Assembly (NCBI GenBank): GCA_902363665.1
Contig: CABJAW010000004.1
Location: forward strand, 124,001-188,000
DNA: 64,000 nt
Origin: Lachnospiraceae bacterium
GTDB taxonomy: Bacteria > Bacillota > Clostridia > Lachnospirales > Lachnospiraceae
Reading direction: 5' to 3'
Part shown: piece by piece, positions 34,320-42,341 of the stretch
Position numbering within the stretch: the stretch's first letter is position 1
Layout of the letters: each line of letters begins with the position of its first letter
Translations under genes and position numbers: made by a program
The notes under the pieces: generated by a model
Told to the model about the DNA's origin: nothing
Seen by the model: only the letters and a program-made list of their open reading frames with translations
Databases searched by the model: none

Positions 34320-34829
34320 ATGGGCAGACGATATATACACATTTTCTGCGGAGCGGGAATGGGCAAGACCTCAGCCGCACTCGGAAAAGGCGTCAGGGCA
34401 GCCAGCGAAGGAAAAAGCGTGGTCGTGATCCAGTTTCTGAAAGAAAAAAAGACAGAAAATGTAGAGGAGTTTTTTAAACGTCTGGAGCCGGAAATAAGGC
34501 TGTTCCGTTTTGAAAAATTCCCGGAAGAATATGAGAGCCTGACCGAAAGGGAGAGGGAAGAAGAAAACTTAAATATAAAGAACGGCCTGAATTTTGCCAG
34601 AAAGGTTCTGCAGACGGAGGAATGCGATGTGCTGATTCTCGACGAGATCCTTGGACTTACGGATCGCGGCATCGTCACCGCAGAAGAGCTGAAAAAGCTG
34701 ATCGATATGGTCGGTGATGAGACGGAGCTGTACCTGACCGGCAACTGCCGCTGTGAAGAATTGTGGCCATATGTGGACGAAGTCACGGAGATGGTTACAC
34801 CGTTCCGTCAGAGTGAGCAGCAGGAGTAA
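34320..34829 (+). CDS. cobO: Cob(I)alamin adenosyltransferase, CobO/BtuR type
   Basis: A 169-residue P-loop enzyme that adenosylates corrinoids. The P-loop GAGMGKTSAALG is near the N-terminus. FLKEKKTENVEEF and CDVLILDEILGL follow, and the C-terminal YLTGNCRCEELWPYVDEVTEM matches the family's TGR..P..L...AD.VTEM region. The usual Arg and Pro of TGRxxP are changed here. No other cobalamin gene is adjacent. GAGGTG lies just before the ATG. Confidence 0.88.
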   Translation: MGRRYIHIFCGAGMGKTSAALGKGVRAASEGKSVVVIQFLKEKKTENVEEFFKRLEPEIRLFRFEKFPEEYESLTEREREEENLNIKNGLNFARKVLQTEECDVLILDEILGLTDRGIVTAEELKKLIDMVGDETELYLTGNCRCEELWPYVDEVTEMVTPFRQSEQQE

Positions 34830-34909
34830 GAAGATGGCAGCCTGATCTGTTGAAAAGATCGGTTGTGAGAGGAAAAAGCTGTTCAGGGTCAAATAAAATT
34901 AAGAAGGAA

Positions 34910-34947
34910 AACTGCCGGAAATCTGCAAATCAGTGCCGGCAGTTTTT
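34910..34947 (+). terminator. Terminator after cobO
   Basis: AACTGCCGG / CCGGCAGTT stem with a 17-base loop followed by a T-run. Confidence 0.85.
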
Positions 34948-35000
34948 ATGTTTATGGTTCGTATGTTGCCTGAACGCAGATAAGCATTCCCCCACTTCAA

Positions 35001-35031
35001 ATGCGCGAAGCGGATTGTGAATGTCCGCTTT
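35001..35031 (+). repeat. Hairpin repeat family A, short copy
   Basis: GCGCGAAGCGGATTGTGAAT followed by GTCCGCTTT, the 3' hairpin core. The upstream arm is only weakly recognisable (GAACGCAGATAAGC, 34974 on). The rest of 34948-35102 holds nothing else I can name. Confidence 0.75.
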
Positions 35032-35102
35032 ATTTATTTTCCATAAGTGAAGCAGCAGGGGGTACTGCCGGGAGAACCATGACTTTTTATATTGGTTACG
35101 GG

Positions 35103-35131
35103 TTGACAACCGTTTGAGGCAGTGGTATAGT
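35103..35131 (+). promoter_or_regulatory. Promoter of the lysine-riboswitch/dapA transcript
   Basis: TTGACA (35103-35108), 17 bases, TATAGT (35126-35131), about 25 bases ahead of the aptamer. Confidence 0.88.
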
Positions 35132-35163
35132 GGAGAAAATTAAAATACAACTAAAAAGCACAA

Positions 35164-35331
35164 TGATAGAGGTTGCGTGGTTCATCAGTAGAAAGCAGGA
35201 TGCGTTCAGGTGCAGGAGACAGCTTTTGAAAGGGAGACACGCCGAAAGGATGCAGGTACCTGGGGCTGTATTTCTTGGGCATAGAGTGAAGAATTCTATG
35301 ACTGTCATCGAATTTCGATGGAGGGCTATCT
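35164..35331 (+). ncRNA. Lysine riboswitch (L box)
   Basis: Conserved L-box blocks occur in order: GATAGAGGTTGCG at the 5' side of P1, GGGAGACACGCCGAAAGGA, then GACTGTCATCG and GATGGAGGGCTATC closing P1 (GATAG/CTATC). It precedes dapA, the first committed lysine/diaminopimelate enzyme. Lysine binding is expected to favour the terminator that follows. Confidence 0.93.
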
Positions 35332-35349
35332 TAAAAGAAGATTCTTTGG

Positions 35350-35374
35350 GACTGCCTGCGGCGGTTCTTTTTTT
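35350..35374 (+). terminator. Riboswitch-controlled terminator before dapA
   Basis: GACTGCC / GGCGGTTC imperfect stem around TGC, then a run of seven T. It lies 19 bases after the aptamer and 36 before the dapA start, the usual place for an expression platform. Confidence 0.8.
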
Positions 35375-35409
35375 GTGAGAATACCTATTTAAAACAGGAG
35401 GCTAAAACT

Positions 35410-36300
35410 ATGTCAGTATTTAAAGGAGCAGGCGTCGCAATCGTAACGCCGATGTATGAAGATGAAACCGTCAATTACGATAAGCTGGGAGAAATCCTTG
35501 ATGAGCAGGTGGCACGCGGCACCGACGCGATCATCATCTGCGGCACGACCGGAGAGGCATCCACACTTTCACATGAAGAGCATCTGGATGTGATCCGCTA
35601 CGCAGTGAAGAAAGTAAATCATCGGATTCCGGTTGTTGCAGGCACCGGCTCCAACTGTACCGAGACAGCGGTCTATCTGTCCCAGGAAGCTGAAAAGGCA
35701 GGCGCAGACGCACTTCTCGTTGTGACTCCGTATTACAATAAGGCAACGCAGAACGGACTGAAGCTTCATTTTTCAAAAATCGCAGAGTCTGTAAAGCTTC
35801 CGATTATTCTTTACAACGTGCCGAGCCGTACCGGATGCAACCTGCAGCCGGAGACGATCGCATGGCTTGTGGAACATGTGGAGAACATCGTCGGAGTAAA
35901 AGAGGCATCCGGCAACATTTCACAGGTTGCAAAGCTGATGAGTCTTGTAAAAGGAAACATTGAGCTGTATTCCGGAAACGATGATCAGATCGTACCGATT
36001 CTGTCGCTTGGCGGCAGTGGCGTTATTTCTGTTCTCTCCAATGTAGCGCCGGAGAAGACACATGAGATCGTTGCCTCCTATCTTGAAGGGGATGTAAAGA
36101 GAAGCCGTGAACTTCAGCTTGAGGCGATCGATCTGATTGATGCACTGTTCTGCGAGGTCAATCCGATCCCGGTCAAGACCGCGCTGAACCTGCTCGGAAA
36201 AGAAGTCGGACCGCTGCGTGCACCGATGTCACCGATGGAGGATGCACATGTGGAGCAGCTGAAGAAAGCGATGCGCGATTATGGCATTGAAGTAAAATAA
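35410..36300 (+). CDS. dapA: 4-Hydroxy-tetrahydrodipicolinate synthase DapA
   Basis: A 296-residue aldolase-barrel enzyme condensing pyruvate with aspartate semialdehyde. Visible motifs: CGTTGEASTLSHEEH, the YNVPSRTGCN region with catalytic Tyr, and the Schiff-base Lys in GVKEASGNI. It is controlled by the lysine riboswitch just upstream. An intact MITE has inserted two bases after its stop codon, separating it from dapB. Confidence 0.96.
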   Translation: MSVFKGAGVAIVTPMYEDETVNYDKLGEILDEQVARGTDAIIICGTTGEASTLSHEEHLDVIRYAVKKVNHRIPVVAGTGSNCTETAVYLSQEAEKAGADALLVVTPYYNKATQNGLKLHFSKIAESVKLPIILYNVPSRTGCNLQPETIAWLVEHVENIVGVKEASGNISQVAKLMSLVKGNIELYSGNDDQIVPILSLGGSGVISVLSNVAPEKTHEIVASYLEGDVKRSRELQLEAIDLIDALFCEVNPIPVKTALNLLGKEVGPLRAPMSPMEDAHVEQLKKAMRDYGIEVK

Positions 36301-36302
36301 AG

Positions 36303-36444
36303 GTAACTGTTCAGAGCCAACCTCCAAAATGCTACGCATTTCGTCGGTGTGGCGTATCCGCCAAATAAAATTTCAAAAACAGACTTAAAAATGTAAACAT
36401 TTTACGCCTGTTTTATGAAATTTTGCTTGGCTCTGAACAGTAAC
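36303..36444 (+). mobile_element. MITE family B, intact with 8-bp target duplication
   Basis: 142 bases bounded by inverted repeats GTAACTGTTCAGAGCCAA (left) and its near-perfect complement TTGGCTCTGAACAGTAAC (right, one mismatch in 18). It is flanked by direct repeats AAATAAAG at 36295-36302 and 36445-36452. The inside is palindromic (AAATTTCA/TGAAATTT arms) and noncoding. The GTAA-type terminus and 8-base duplication resemble the IS66 family, so it may be moved by an IS66-type transposase encoded elsewhere. Confidence 0.9.
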
Positions 36445-36549
36445 AAATAAAGTATATCGGTTTTTAGGCCATCAGCTATTTGGTTATGACAATGGATAAC
36501 GGCGAATAAATGTGTTGACAGAACTGTACAACAAACGGAGGAGACAGAC

Positions 36550-37311
36550 ATGGTAAAGATTATACTTTGCGGCTGCGGCGGTCATATGGGACACGTGGTG
36601 ACTGATATCGTGGCGGCAGATCAGGATACGGAAATTGTGGCAGGCATTGATCTGGCAGGTGCACAGGGACAGGATTATCCGGTATTTACGGATATCGCAG
36701 CATGCGATGTACAGGCTGACGCGCTGATCGATTTTTCCTCACCGAAGGCGCTGGACGGAATTCTGGATTATTGTGTGAAGAATAACGTGCCGGCAATCCT
36801 GTGCACGACAGGCTACACACAGGAGCAGATGGATCAGATCCATGAGGCAGGCAAAAAAGTGGCAATGATGAAATCGGCAAATATGTCACTCGGTGTAAAT
36901 ATGCTTCTGAAGCTGCTGAAGACAGCGGCAAAGACGCTGGCTCCGGCCGGATTCGATATCGAGATTGTAGAAAAGCACCACAACCTGAAGGTGGATGCGC
37001 CGAGCGGAACTGCACTTGCAATGGCAGACAGCATAAATGAGGCGCTTGGCAATTCCTACCATTATAAATACGACCGCAGCCAGGGACGTGTGCGCAGGGA
37101 TCCACATGAGATTGGTATCAGCGCAGTCCGTGGTGGAAATATTGTCGGAGAGCACGAGGTGATTTTTGCCGGTCTTGATGAGATTGTAGAATTTAAGCAT
37201 ACCGCTTATTCAAAAGGCGTATTTGCGAAGGGCGCAGTGCAGGCTGCCAAATTCATGGCAGGAAAACCGGCCGGATTTTACGATATGGGCGACGTAATCG
37301 GAGAAATCTGA
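36550..37311 (+). CDS. dapB: 4-Hydroxy-tetrahydrodipicolinate reductase DapB
   Basis: A 253-residue NAD(P)H-dependent reductase, the step after DapA. The nucleotide-binding GCGGHMGHVV is at the N-terminus, catalytic EKHHNLKVDAPSGTA is in the middle and GEHEVIFAG near the C-terminus. A GGAGGAGA ribosome site precedes the start. The MITE and 105 bases separate it from dapA, and no internal promoter is clear, so it probably still depends on dapA read-through. Confidence 0.96.
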   Translation: MVKIILCGCGGHMGHVVTDIVAADQDTEIVAGIDLAGAQGQDYPVFTDIAACDVQADALIDFSSPKALDGILDYCVKNNVPAILCTTGYTQEQMDQIHEAGKKVAMMKSANMSLGVNMLLKLLKTAAKTLAPAGFDIEIVEKHHNLKVDAPSGTALAMADSINEALGNSYHYKYDRSQGRVRRDPHEIGISAVRGGNIVGEHEVIFAGLDEIVEFKHTAYSKGVFAKGAVQAAKFMAGKPAGFYDMGDVIGEI

Positions 37312-37316
37312 GCCAC

Positions 37317-37381
37317 AGTGGTTCGCTGCGTAAGAAAGTGATTCAGATGTGAGCTGAAAAATCACGCTGAGCCACTTTTTT
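37317..37381 (+). terminator. Terminator after dapB
   Basis: AGTGGTTC / GAGCCACT outer stem with an inner GTGATT / AATCAC stem, then TTTTTT. Confidence 0.8.
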
Positions 37382-37384
37382 ACT

Positions 37385-37413
37385 TTGACAAGACAGAGTA
37401 AGTAGAGTAAAAT
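37385..37413 (+). promoter_or_regulatory. Promoter of lysC
   Basis: TTGACA (37385-37390), 17 bases, TAAAAT (37408-37413). The leader of about 170 bases starts with a GCAGG-CAAG / CTTG-CCTGC stem (about 37421-37481). No lysine aptamer was found in it. Confidence 0.85.
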
Positions 37414-37591
37414 TCAGAGCAGGCAGGACAAGAAAGTTTATTGTGAAGAACAAAAGCCAGTATGTTTGGACTTGCCTGCAGATATGAGTGAGACGAATTC
37501 ACTCAAAATAATGGTTACAGGAGCAGGAAAAGAGATCCCTTTGCCCCTGTTGAACGAAGATATACAGTATGAAAATCGGAGGAACCTCAAA

Positions 37592-38911
37592 ATGAAGAAG
37601 GTAGTAAAGTTCGGCGGAAGTTCCCTTGCGAGTGCAGAGCAGTTCCGTAAGGTGGGCGAAATCATTCATGCAGAGAAAGAAAGACGTTACGTGGTACCGT
37701 CTGCACCGGGAAAACGGTATTCGGGAGACACCAAAGTAACCGACATGCTTTATGACTGCTATAATTCCGCATCCGCAAACGGAGATATTTCCGGAAAGAT
37801 CAAAGCGATTCAGGCGAGATATCAGGAAATCATTGACGGACTTGGACTGGAACTCTCACTTGATGAGCAGTTTGCAGAGATCAAAGAAAAATTTGAGGAG
37901 GGTGTCGGAAGCGATTACGCGGCATCCCGCGGCGAATTTTTAAACGGTATCGTGATGGCTGCTTATCTTGGATATGAATTCGTGGATGCTGCAGAGGTAA
38001 TTCGTTTCGATGAAGACGGGGTATTTGATTCTGAGACGACAAATGATCTGATGCGGGCACGTCTGGAAACAGCAGAATGTGCAGTTATTCCGGGCTTCTA
38101 CGGTGCAATGCCGGACGGCAGCATCAAGACCTTCTCAAGAGGAGGTTCTGATATCACAGGTTCGATCGTGGCACGCGCCGTGCACGCAGACCTCTATGAG
38201 AACTGGACTGACGTGTCCGGATTCCTTGTAACCGATCCGCATATCGTTCCGAATCCGGAAACGATTGAGACGATCACCTACCGTGAGCTGCGCGAGCTTT
38301 CCTACATGGGAGCGACCGTGCTTCATGCCGACGCGATCTTCCCACTTCGTCAGGAAGGCATTCCGATCAACATCAAAAATACAAACCGTCCGCAGGACCC
38401 GGGAACGCTTATCGTAGAGAGCACCTGCCGCCAGCCGAAATTTACGATCACCGGCGTGGCAGGAAAGAAAGGTTTTTGCGCGATCAATATTGAAAAAGAT
38501 CAGATGAACTCAGAAATCGGCTTTGGCCGCAAGGTACTTCAGGTATTCGAGGAGAATGGTATTTCCTTTGAGCACGTACCGTCCGGCATCGATACCTTTA
38601 CCGTGATCGTTCATCAGTCTGAATTCATGGAAAAAGAGCAGCGTGTGATCTCCGGTCTTCACCGTGCCGTACATCCGGATACGCTGGATTTAGAGTCGGA
38701 TCTTGCACTGATCGCAGTCGTAGGACGCGGCATGCGTGCTCAGAGAGGCACTGCAGCCCGTATTTTCGCGGCTCTTTCCCATGCCCATATCAACGTCAAG
38801 ATGATCGATCAGGGTTCCAGTGAACTCAACATCATCATCGGTGTACGCAATGAGGATTTCGAGAATGCGGTGAAAGCGATTTATGATATTTTCGTGCTGA
38901 CACATCTGTAA
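37592..38911 (+). CDS. lysC: Aspartate kinase
   Basis: A 439-residue kinase opening the aspartate pathway to lysine, methionine and threonine. The N-terminal amino-acid-kinase domain starts MKKVVKFGGSSLA and contains FSRGGSDITGSI. Two C-terminal ACT domains follow (FCAINIEKDQMNSEIGFGRK and LIAVVGRGMRAQRGT), which implies allosteric feedback. The start at 37592 has CGGAGG upstream. It stands next to dapA-dapB, but with its own promoter and without their riboswitch. Confidence 0.94.
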   Translation: MKKVVKFGGSSLASAEQFRKVGEIIHAEKERRYVVPSAPGKRYSGDTKVTDMLYDCYNSASANGDISGKIKAIQARYQEIIDGLGLELSLDEQFAEIKEKFEEGVGSDYAASRGEFLNGIVMAAYLGYEFVDAAEVIRFDEDGVFDSETTNDLMRARLETAECAVIPGFYGAMPDGSIKTFSRGGSDITGSIVARAVHADLYENWTDVSGFLVTDPHIVPNPETIETITYRELRELSYMGATVLHADAIFPLRQEGIPINIKNTNRPQDPGTLIVESTCRQPKFTITGVAGKKGFCAINIEKDQMNSEIGFGRKVLQVFEENGISFEHVPSGIDTFTVIVHQSEFMEKEQRVISGLHRAVHPDTLDLESDLALIAVVGRGMRAQRGTAARIFAALSHAHINVKMIDQGSSELNIIIGVRNEDFENAVKAIYDIFVLTHL

Positions 38912-38986
38912 AAAGGCGGGACAGGGGCGAAGCGGATATTCGTGCGCTGCTTTGAATAGTAAATAAGTTAAAATAGTAATCATAAG

Positions 38987-39048
38987 AGATGCTGTATTCA
39001 CAGAGGAGCTGCGGGAGTGGCTAAGTTTGTGAGGCAGCATCTTTTTTT
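38987..39048 (+). terminator. Terminator after lysC
   Basis: AGATGCTG / CAGCATCT stem, inner CACA/TGTG pairing, and a run of seven T. The rest of 38912-39127 holds family-A-like fragments (near 38925 and 39063) too diverged to call. Confidence 0.85.
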
Positions 39049-39127
39049 GCAAAAGAGAAATTTTGAACGCAAAGCATAAGTCGCGCTGCGAATGCATGCT
39101 TTTCTGCTTGCTTGAATCGGTTAAAAT

Positions 39128-39163
39128 GACACGATTGACACGATTGACACGATTAAGTATAAT
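39128..39163 (+). promoter_or_regulatory. Consensus promoter built from a 9-bp tandem repeat
   Basis: GACACGATT is repeated three times exactly (39128-39154). One unit junction creates TTGACA (39135-39140), 17 bases before TATAAT (39158-39163), a full-consensus promoter. Gain or loss of a unit would leave a -35 at a wrong or restored distance, so expression may depend on copy number. Confidence 0.85.
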
Positions 39164-39195
39164 AAAGATATCTTATCGAGCCAGGAGGTGCCCAT

Positions 39196-40545
39196 ATGCT
39201 TTTGCATGGGAGTGAGACGATAGAATTGAAAGAAATGGTAGTCGACGATATCAAAAAGGAAATTGTTGCTTTTGCAAATTGTGAGGGTGGTAAGTTATAT
39301 ATTGGAGTTCGGGATGATGGCGCTGTGGTGGGGCTTGAAGATCCAGATGGTACTGCACTTCAGATCAGTAATATGGTCAGAAATGCAATTAAGCCGGATA
39401 TTACGATGTTTCTGCATTATGAAACCATAGAAAAGGATGGGAAAAAGATCGTAGAGGTGGAAATTCAGCGAGGAACAGATCGTCCTTATTATATTGCAAA
39501 AAAAGGAATGCGTCCGGAGGGCGTATATGTAAGGCAGGGATATTCGGCAGTTCCTGCTACAGATGCAGCGATCCGCCGTATGATAAAGGAGACAGACGGA
39601 GACCGCTTTGAAGCAATGCGCAGCCTGAATCAGGAGCTTTCATTTGAAGCCTGCAAAAAGGAATTCACACTTCGGAGTGTTAAGTTTGGTGCTTTGCAGA
39701 TGCGCACTTTAAAAATGATCGATCAGGATGGCCTTTACAGCAATCTCGGCCTGCTTCTGTCGGATCAGTGCATTCATACGATTAAAGTGGCTGTTTTTCA
39801 GGGAACGGATCAGGTGATCTTTAAGGACCGGCGGGAATTTTCCGGCTCATTGCTGCAGCAGATGAATGAGGTTTATGAGTTCATTGATTTTCGGAATCAG
39901 ACCCATGCAACGATAGAAAAGCTGCTAAGAATCGATGAGAGAGATTATCCGGAAATTGCAGTAAGAGAAGCGCTGCTGAATTTGCTGGTACATCGTGATT
40001 ATTCTTTTAGTGCCAGTGCATTAATCAGTATGTATGAAGACCGGATCGAGTTTGTATCGATAGGTGGATTAATGCCTGGAATTGAGCTGGAAGATGTTAT
40101 GGCTGGAATTTCCGTATGCAGAAATCAGGAGCTTGCAAACGTGTTTTACCGTTTAAAATTAATTGAAGCATATGGTACCGGAATCAGCAAAATTATGCAG
40201 GCGTATGAAAGACAGACGGTAAAACCAAGGATTGAAACGACAAAAAATACGTTTAAAATTATACTGCCAAATGTAAATGCAATACGTGAGACGGCAGAGG
40301 TGACTTTGCTTAATGAGCCAGAGGCAATATCAGATAACAGAGGCTCTAAAGCGTTAAGAGAAGAAGAAAAAAGTATTTTAGAATATACACAGAGGCATAA
40401 GAAAATCACAAAAAATGAGGTGGTAAGTCTGCTTGGAGTCAGTGCATCGACTGCCGCGCGGATTATACGAGGCATGTTGGAAGAAAATTTACTGAAAAAG
40501 AACGGAAGAGCAAAAAATACGTATTATACGGCGAAAGAAGGATGA
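39196..40545 (+). CDS. AlbA_2/HATPase-type ATP-binding regulator
   Basis: A 449-residue protein. The N-terminal AlbA_2 (Schlafen-like) domain has IELKEMVVDDIKKEIVAFAN and GGKLYIGVRDDG (about 5-120). The middle ATPase-like region (about 240-350) has REALLNLLVHRDY and YGTGISKIMQAY. The C-terminus (about 385-445) is a winged helix (ITKNEVVSLLGVSASTAARI). Such proteins are widespread in gut Firmicutes and are usually called transcriptional regulators or RecG-related; function is uncertain. The start has AGGAGGTG upstream. It lies 13 bases before an AAA/PD-(D/E)XK gene and is driven by a strong repeat-built promoter. Confidence 0.85.
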   Translation: MLLHGSETIELKEMVVDDIKKEIVAFANCEGGKLYIGVRDDGAVVGLEDPDGTALQISNMVRNAIKPDITMFLHYETIEKDGKKIVEVEIQRGTDRPYYIAKKGMRPEGVYVRQGYSAVPATDAAIRRMIKETDGDRFEAMRSLNQELSFEACKKEFTLRSVKFGALQMRTLKMIDQDGLYSNLGLLLSDQCIHTIKVAVFQGTDQVIFKDRREFSGSLLQQMNEVYEFIDFRNQTHATIEKLLRIDERDYPEIAVREALLNLLVHRDYSFSASALISMYEDRIEFVSIGGLMPGIELEDVMAGISVCRNQELANVFYRLKLIEAYGTGISKIMQAYERQTVKPRIETTKNTFKIILPNVNAIRETAEVTLLNEPEAISDNRGSKALREEEKSILEYTQRHKKITKNEVVSLLGVSASTAARIIRGMLEENLLKKNGRAKNTYYTAKEG

Positions 40546-40558
40546 AAGGAGTCCGAAA

Positions 40559-42229
40559 ATGAAAGCGATGAATATTCCGGTTGGCGTTTCTGATTTTGCG
40601 GAAATCCGGCAGAACGGATATTACTACGTTGATAAATCCGGCCTGATTTCTGCTCTTTTGCAGACGGCCGCCACGAAAGTAACACTGATTACCAGGCCGA
40701 GACGCTTCGGAAAAACGCTTGGTATGAGTATGCTGGAAAGCTTTTTTGATATTCGAAAAGACAGCAGAAAGCTTTTTGACGGGCTTGAGATTTCAGAATG
40801 CACGGAACTGTGCAGCCAGTGGATGAACCAGTGGCCGACCGCGTTTGTTTCCTTTCGTCAGGTAGACGGGCTGAGTTTTTCAAGCGCATATGATATGTTT
40901 ACGTTAGTGATCTCAGATCTGTATAAAAAGCATCTGTATCTTCTGGAAAGTGAGCACGTCAACTCGTTTGATAAAAAGATATTTGAGCGGATTGTCGGAG
41001 GGGAGGCCTCTGAAAAAGAGATAAAAGGAAGCCTGCTTTTGCTGACAGGAATGATGCAGGCCCACTATGGGAAGCCGGTGATTCTTCTGATCGATGAATA
41101 TGATGTTCCAGTGGCAAAGGCGAACAGCAACGGATATTATCAGGAGATGCAGGAGATCATGAAAGGTCTGATGCAGGCGCTCAAGGACAATCCGGCGCTT
41201 CGTCTTGCGGTAATCACGGGCTGTTTGAAGATTGCAAAGGAAAGCATCTTTACAGGGACAAACAACTTTGTCTCGGATACCATCACCGACTCGCGCCTGA
41301 ATGAATATTTCGGTTTCGTACAGGGCGAGGTGGATCAGATTCTGAAAGATGCTGATGCGCAGGATCACGCGGACGATATGAAAAACTGGTATGATGGATA
41401 TCATTTTGGAGATTTTGATGTTTACTGCCCGTGGGATGTCATGAACTATGTCCTGGAGCTGCAGCGCAATCCGAATGCAAAACCGGCAAGTTACTGGAAG
41501 AATACCAGCGACAATGCAATCATCCGTTCTTTTATCGATTATGCGGGAAGTAATATTACGAAAAAACTGGAAACGCTGCTGGCAGGTGGCTGCATTATGC
41601 AGCATATCGATGAAAATTTGACATATGATTACTTGCATTCTTCAGAAGAAAACCTGTGGAGCATTCTTTATCTGACCGGTTATTTAACGCGCGTCCGTGA
41701 TTCAGAACAGACAGAGACTTTGCCGGTGGGAACCACTGCACTGGTAATCCCAAATGCGGAAATCCGGGAAATATTTGAGACCACGGTGGCCAAATGGTTT
41801 TCAGATCAGGCAAAGGAATGGAATCGAAAAGCACTGTTTGATGCAGTGTGGGCGGGAAACAGTGAGGGAATCATGCAGGAGATGAACAAGCTTCTACGAA
41901 AGACCATCAGCTATCACGACTATAAAGAAGATTTTTATCATGCATTTCTTGCCGGAATTTTTGCTGGCGCCGGGTATACGGTTGAGTCTAACCGGGAGCA
42001 CGGTGAAGGACGAAGCGATGTTGTAGTGTATGATGAGATTGGCGCACGTGTTGCCATATTCGAAGCAAAGTATGCGAAAACGCTCGATGGACTTGCCACA
42101 GAATGCGATCTGGCACTACAGCAGATCGATGATCGAATGTATGCCAAAGAGTTTGAAGACGATTATGATGAAATTTTCTGCTACGGGATTTCATTCTTTA
42201 AGAAAAGGTGCATGTCAAGGAAAAAATAA
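40559..42229 (+). CDS. AAA-ATPase-like protein with C-terminal PD-(D/E)XK domain
   Basis: A 556-residue protein of the AAA-ATPase_like plus PDDEXK_9 architecture. The N-terminus is MNIPVGVSDFAEIRQNGYYYVDKS, the P-loop-like RPRRFGKT is at about 48-55 and the Walker B-like VILLIDEYDVPVAKA at about 180. The C-terminal nuclease-like core has GEGRSDVVVYD and AIFEAKYAKT with Asp and Glu-x-Lys. Many gut genomes carry multiple such genes with unproven roles, perhaps in defence or as mobile cassettes. Its close spacing to the AlbA_2 gene implies a two-gene operon. Confidence 0.87.
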   Translation: MKAMNIPVGVSDFAEIRQNGYYYVDKSGLISALLQTAATKVTLITRPRRFGKTLGMSMLESFFDIRKDSRKLFDGLEISECTELCSQWMNQWPTAFVSFRQVDGLSFSSAYDMFTLVISDLYKKHLYLLESEHVNSFDKKIFERIVGGEASEKEIKGSLLLLTGMMQAHYGKPVILLIDEYDVPVAKANSNGYYQEMQEIMKGLMQALKDNPALRLAVITGCLKIAKESIFTGTNNFVSDTITDSRLNEYFGFVQGEVDQILKDADAQDHADDMKNWYDGYHFGDFDVYCPWDVMNYVLELQRNPNAKPASYWKNTSDNAIIRSFIDYAGSNITKKLETLLAGGCIMQHIDENLTYDYLHSSEENLWSILYLTGYLTRVRDSEQTETLPVGTTALVIPNAEIREIFETTVAKWFSDQAKEWNRKALFDAVWAGNSEGIMQEMNKLLRKTISYHDYKEDFYHAFLAGIFAGAGYTVESNREHGEGRSDVVVYDEIGARVAIFEAKYAKTLDGLATECDLALQQIDDRMYAKEFEDDYDEIFCYGISFFKKRCMSRKK

Positions 42230-42293
42230 GAACTATATAGCAAAAAGAAGTTGTATGAGAAAGATAAATGTGATACAAATGGGGCAGAAGCTG

Positions 42294-42312
42294 GTGGATT
42301 GCGAATATCCAC
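42294..42312 (+). repeat. Hairpin repeat family A, core only
   Basis: GTGGATTGCGAATATCCAC is the 3' hairpin of family A. Here the stem pair C-G found in other copies is replaced by T-A on both sides, so pairing is preserved. It lies in the 112-base gap before the exported-protein gene. Confidence 0.75.
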
Positions 42313-42341
42313 TTCGATATGTTTTCTGAGGAGGGGTTGCA

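Noticed and set aside
37420..37590. Possible second lysine riboswitch before lysC
   Set aside because: The leader lacks the L-box blocks (GCCGAAAGGA, GACTGTCA, GGAGGGCTATC) found before dapA; only a simple stem is visible.
38920..39100. Possible further family A copies near 38925 and 39063
   Set aside because: Only fragments such as GCGAAGCGGATATTCGTGCG and GCTGCGAATGCATGCTTTT match; the stem and core order are not preserved.
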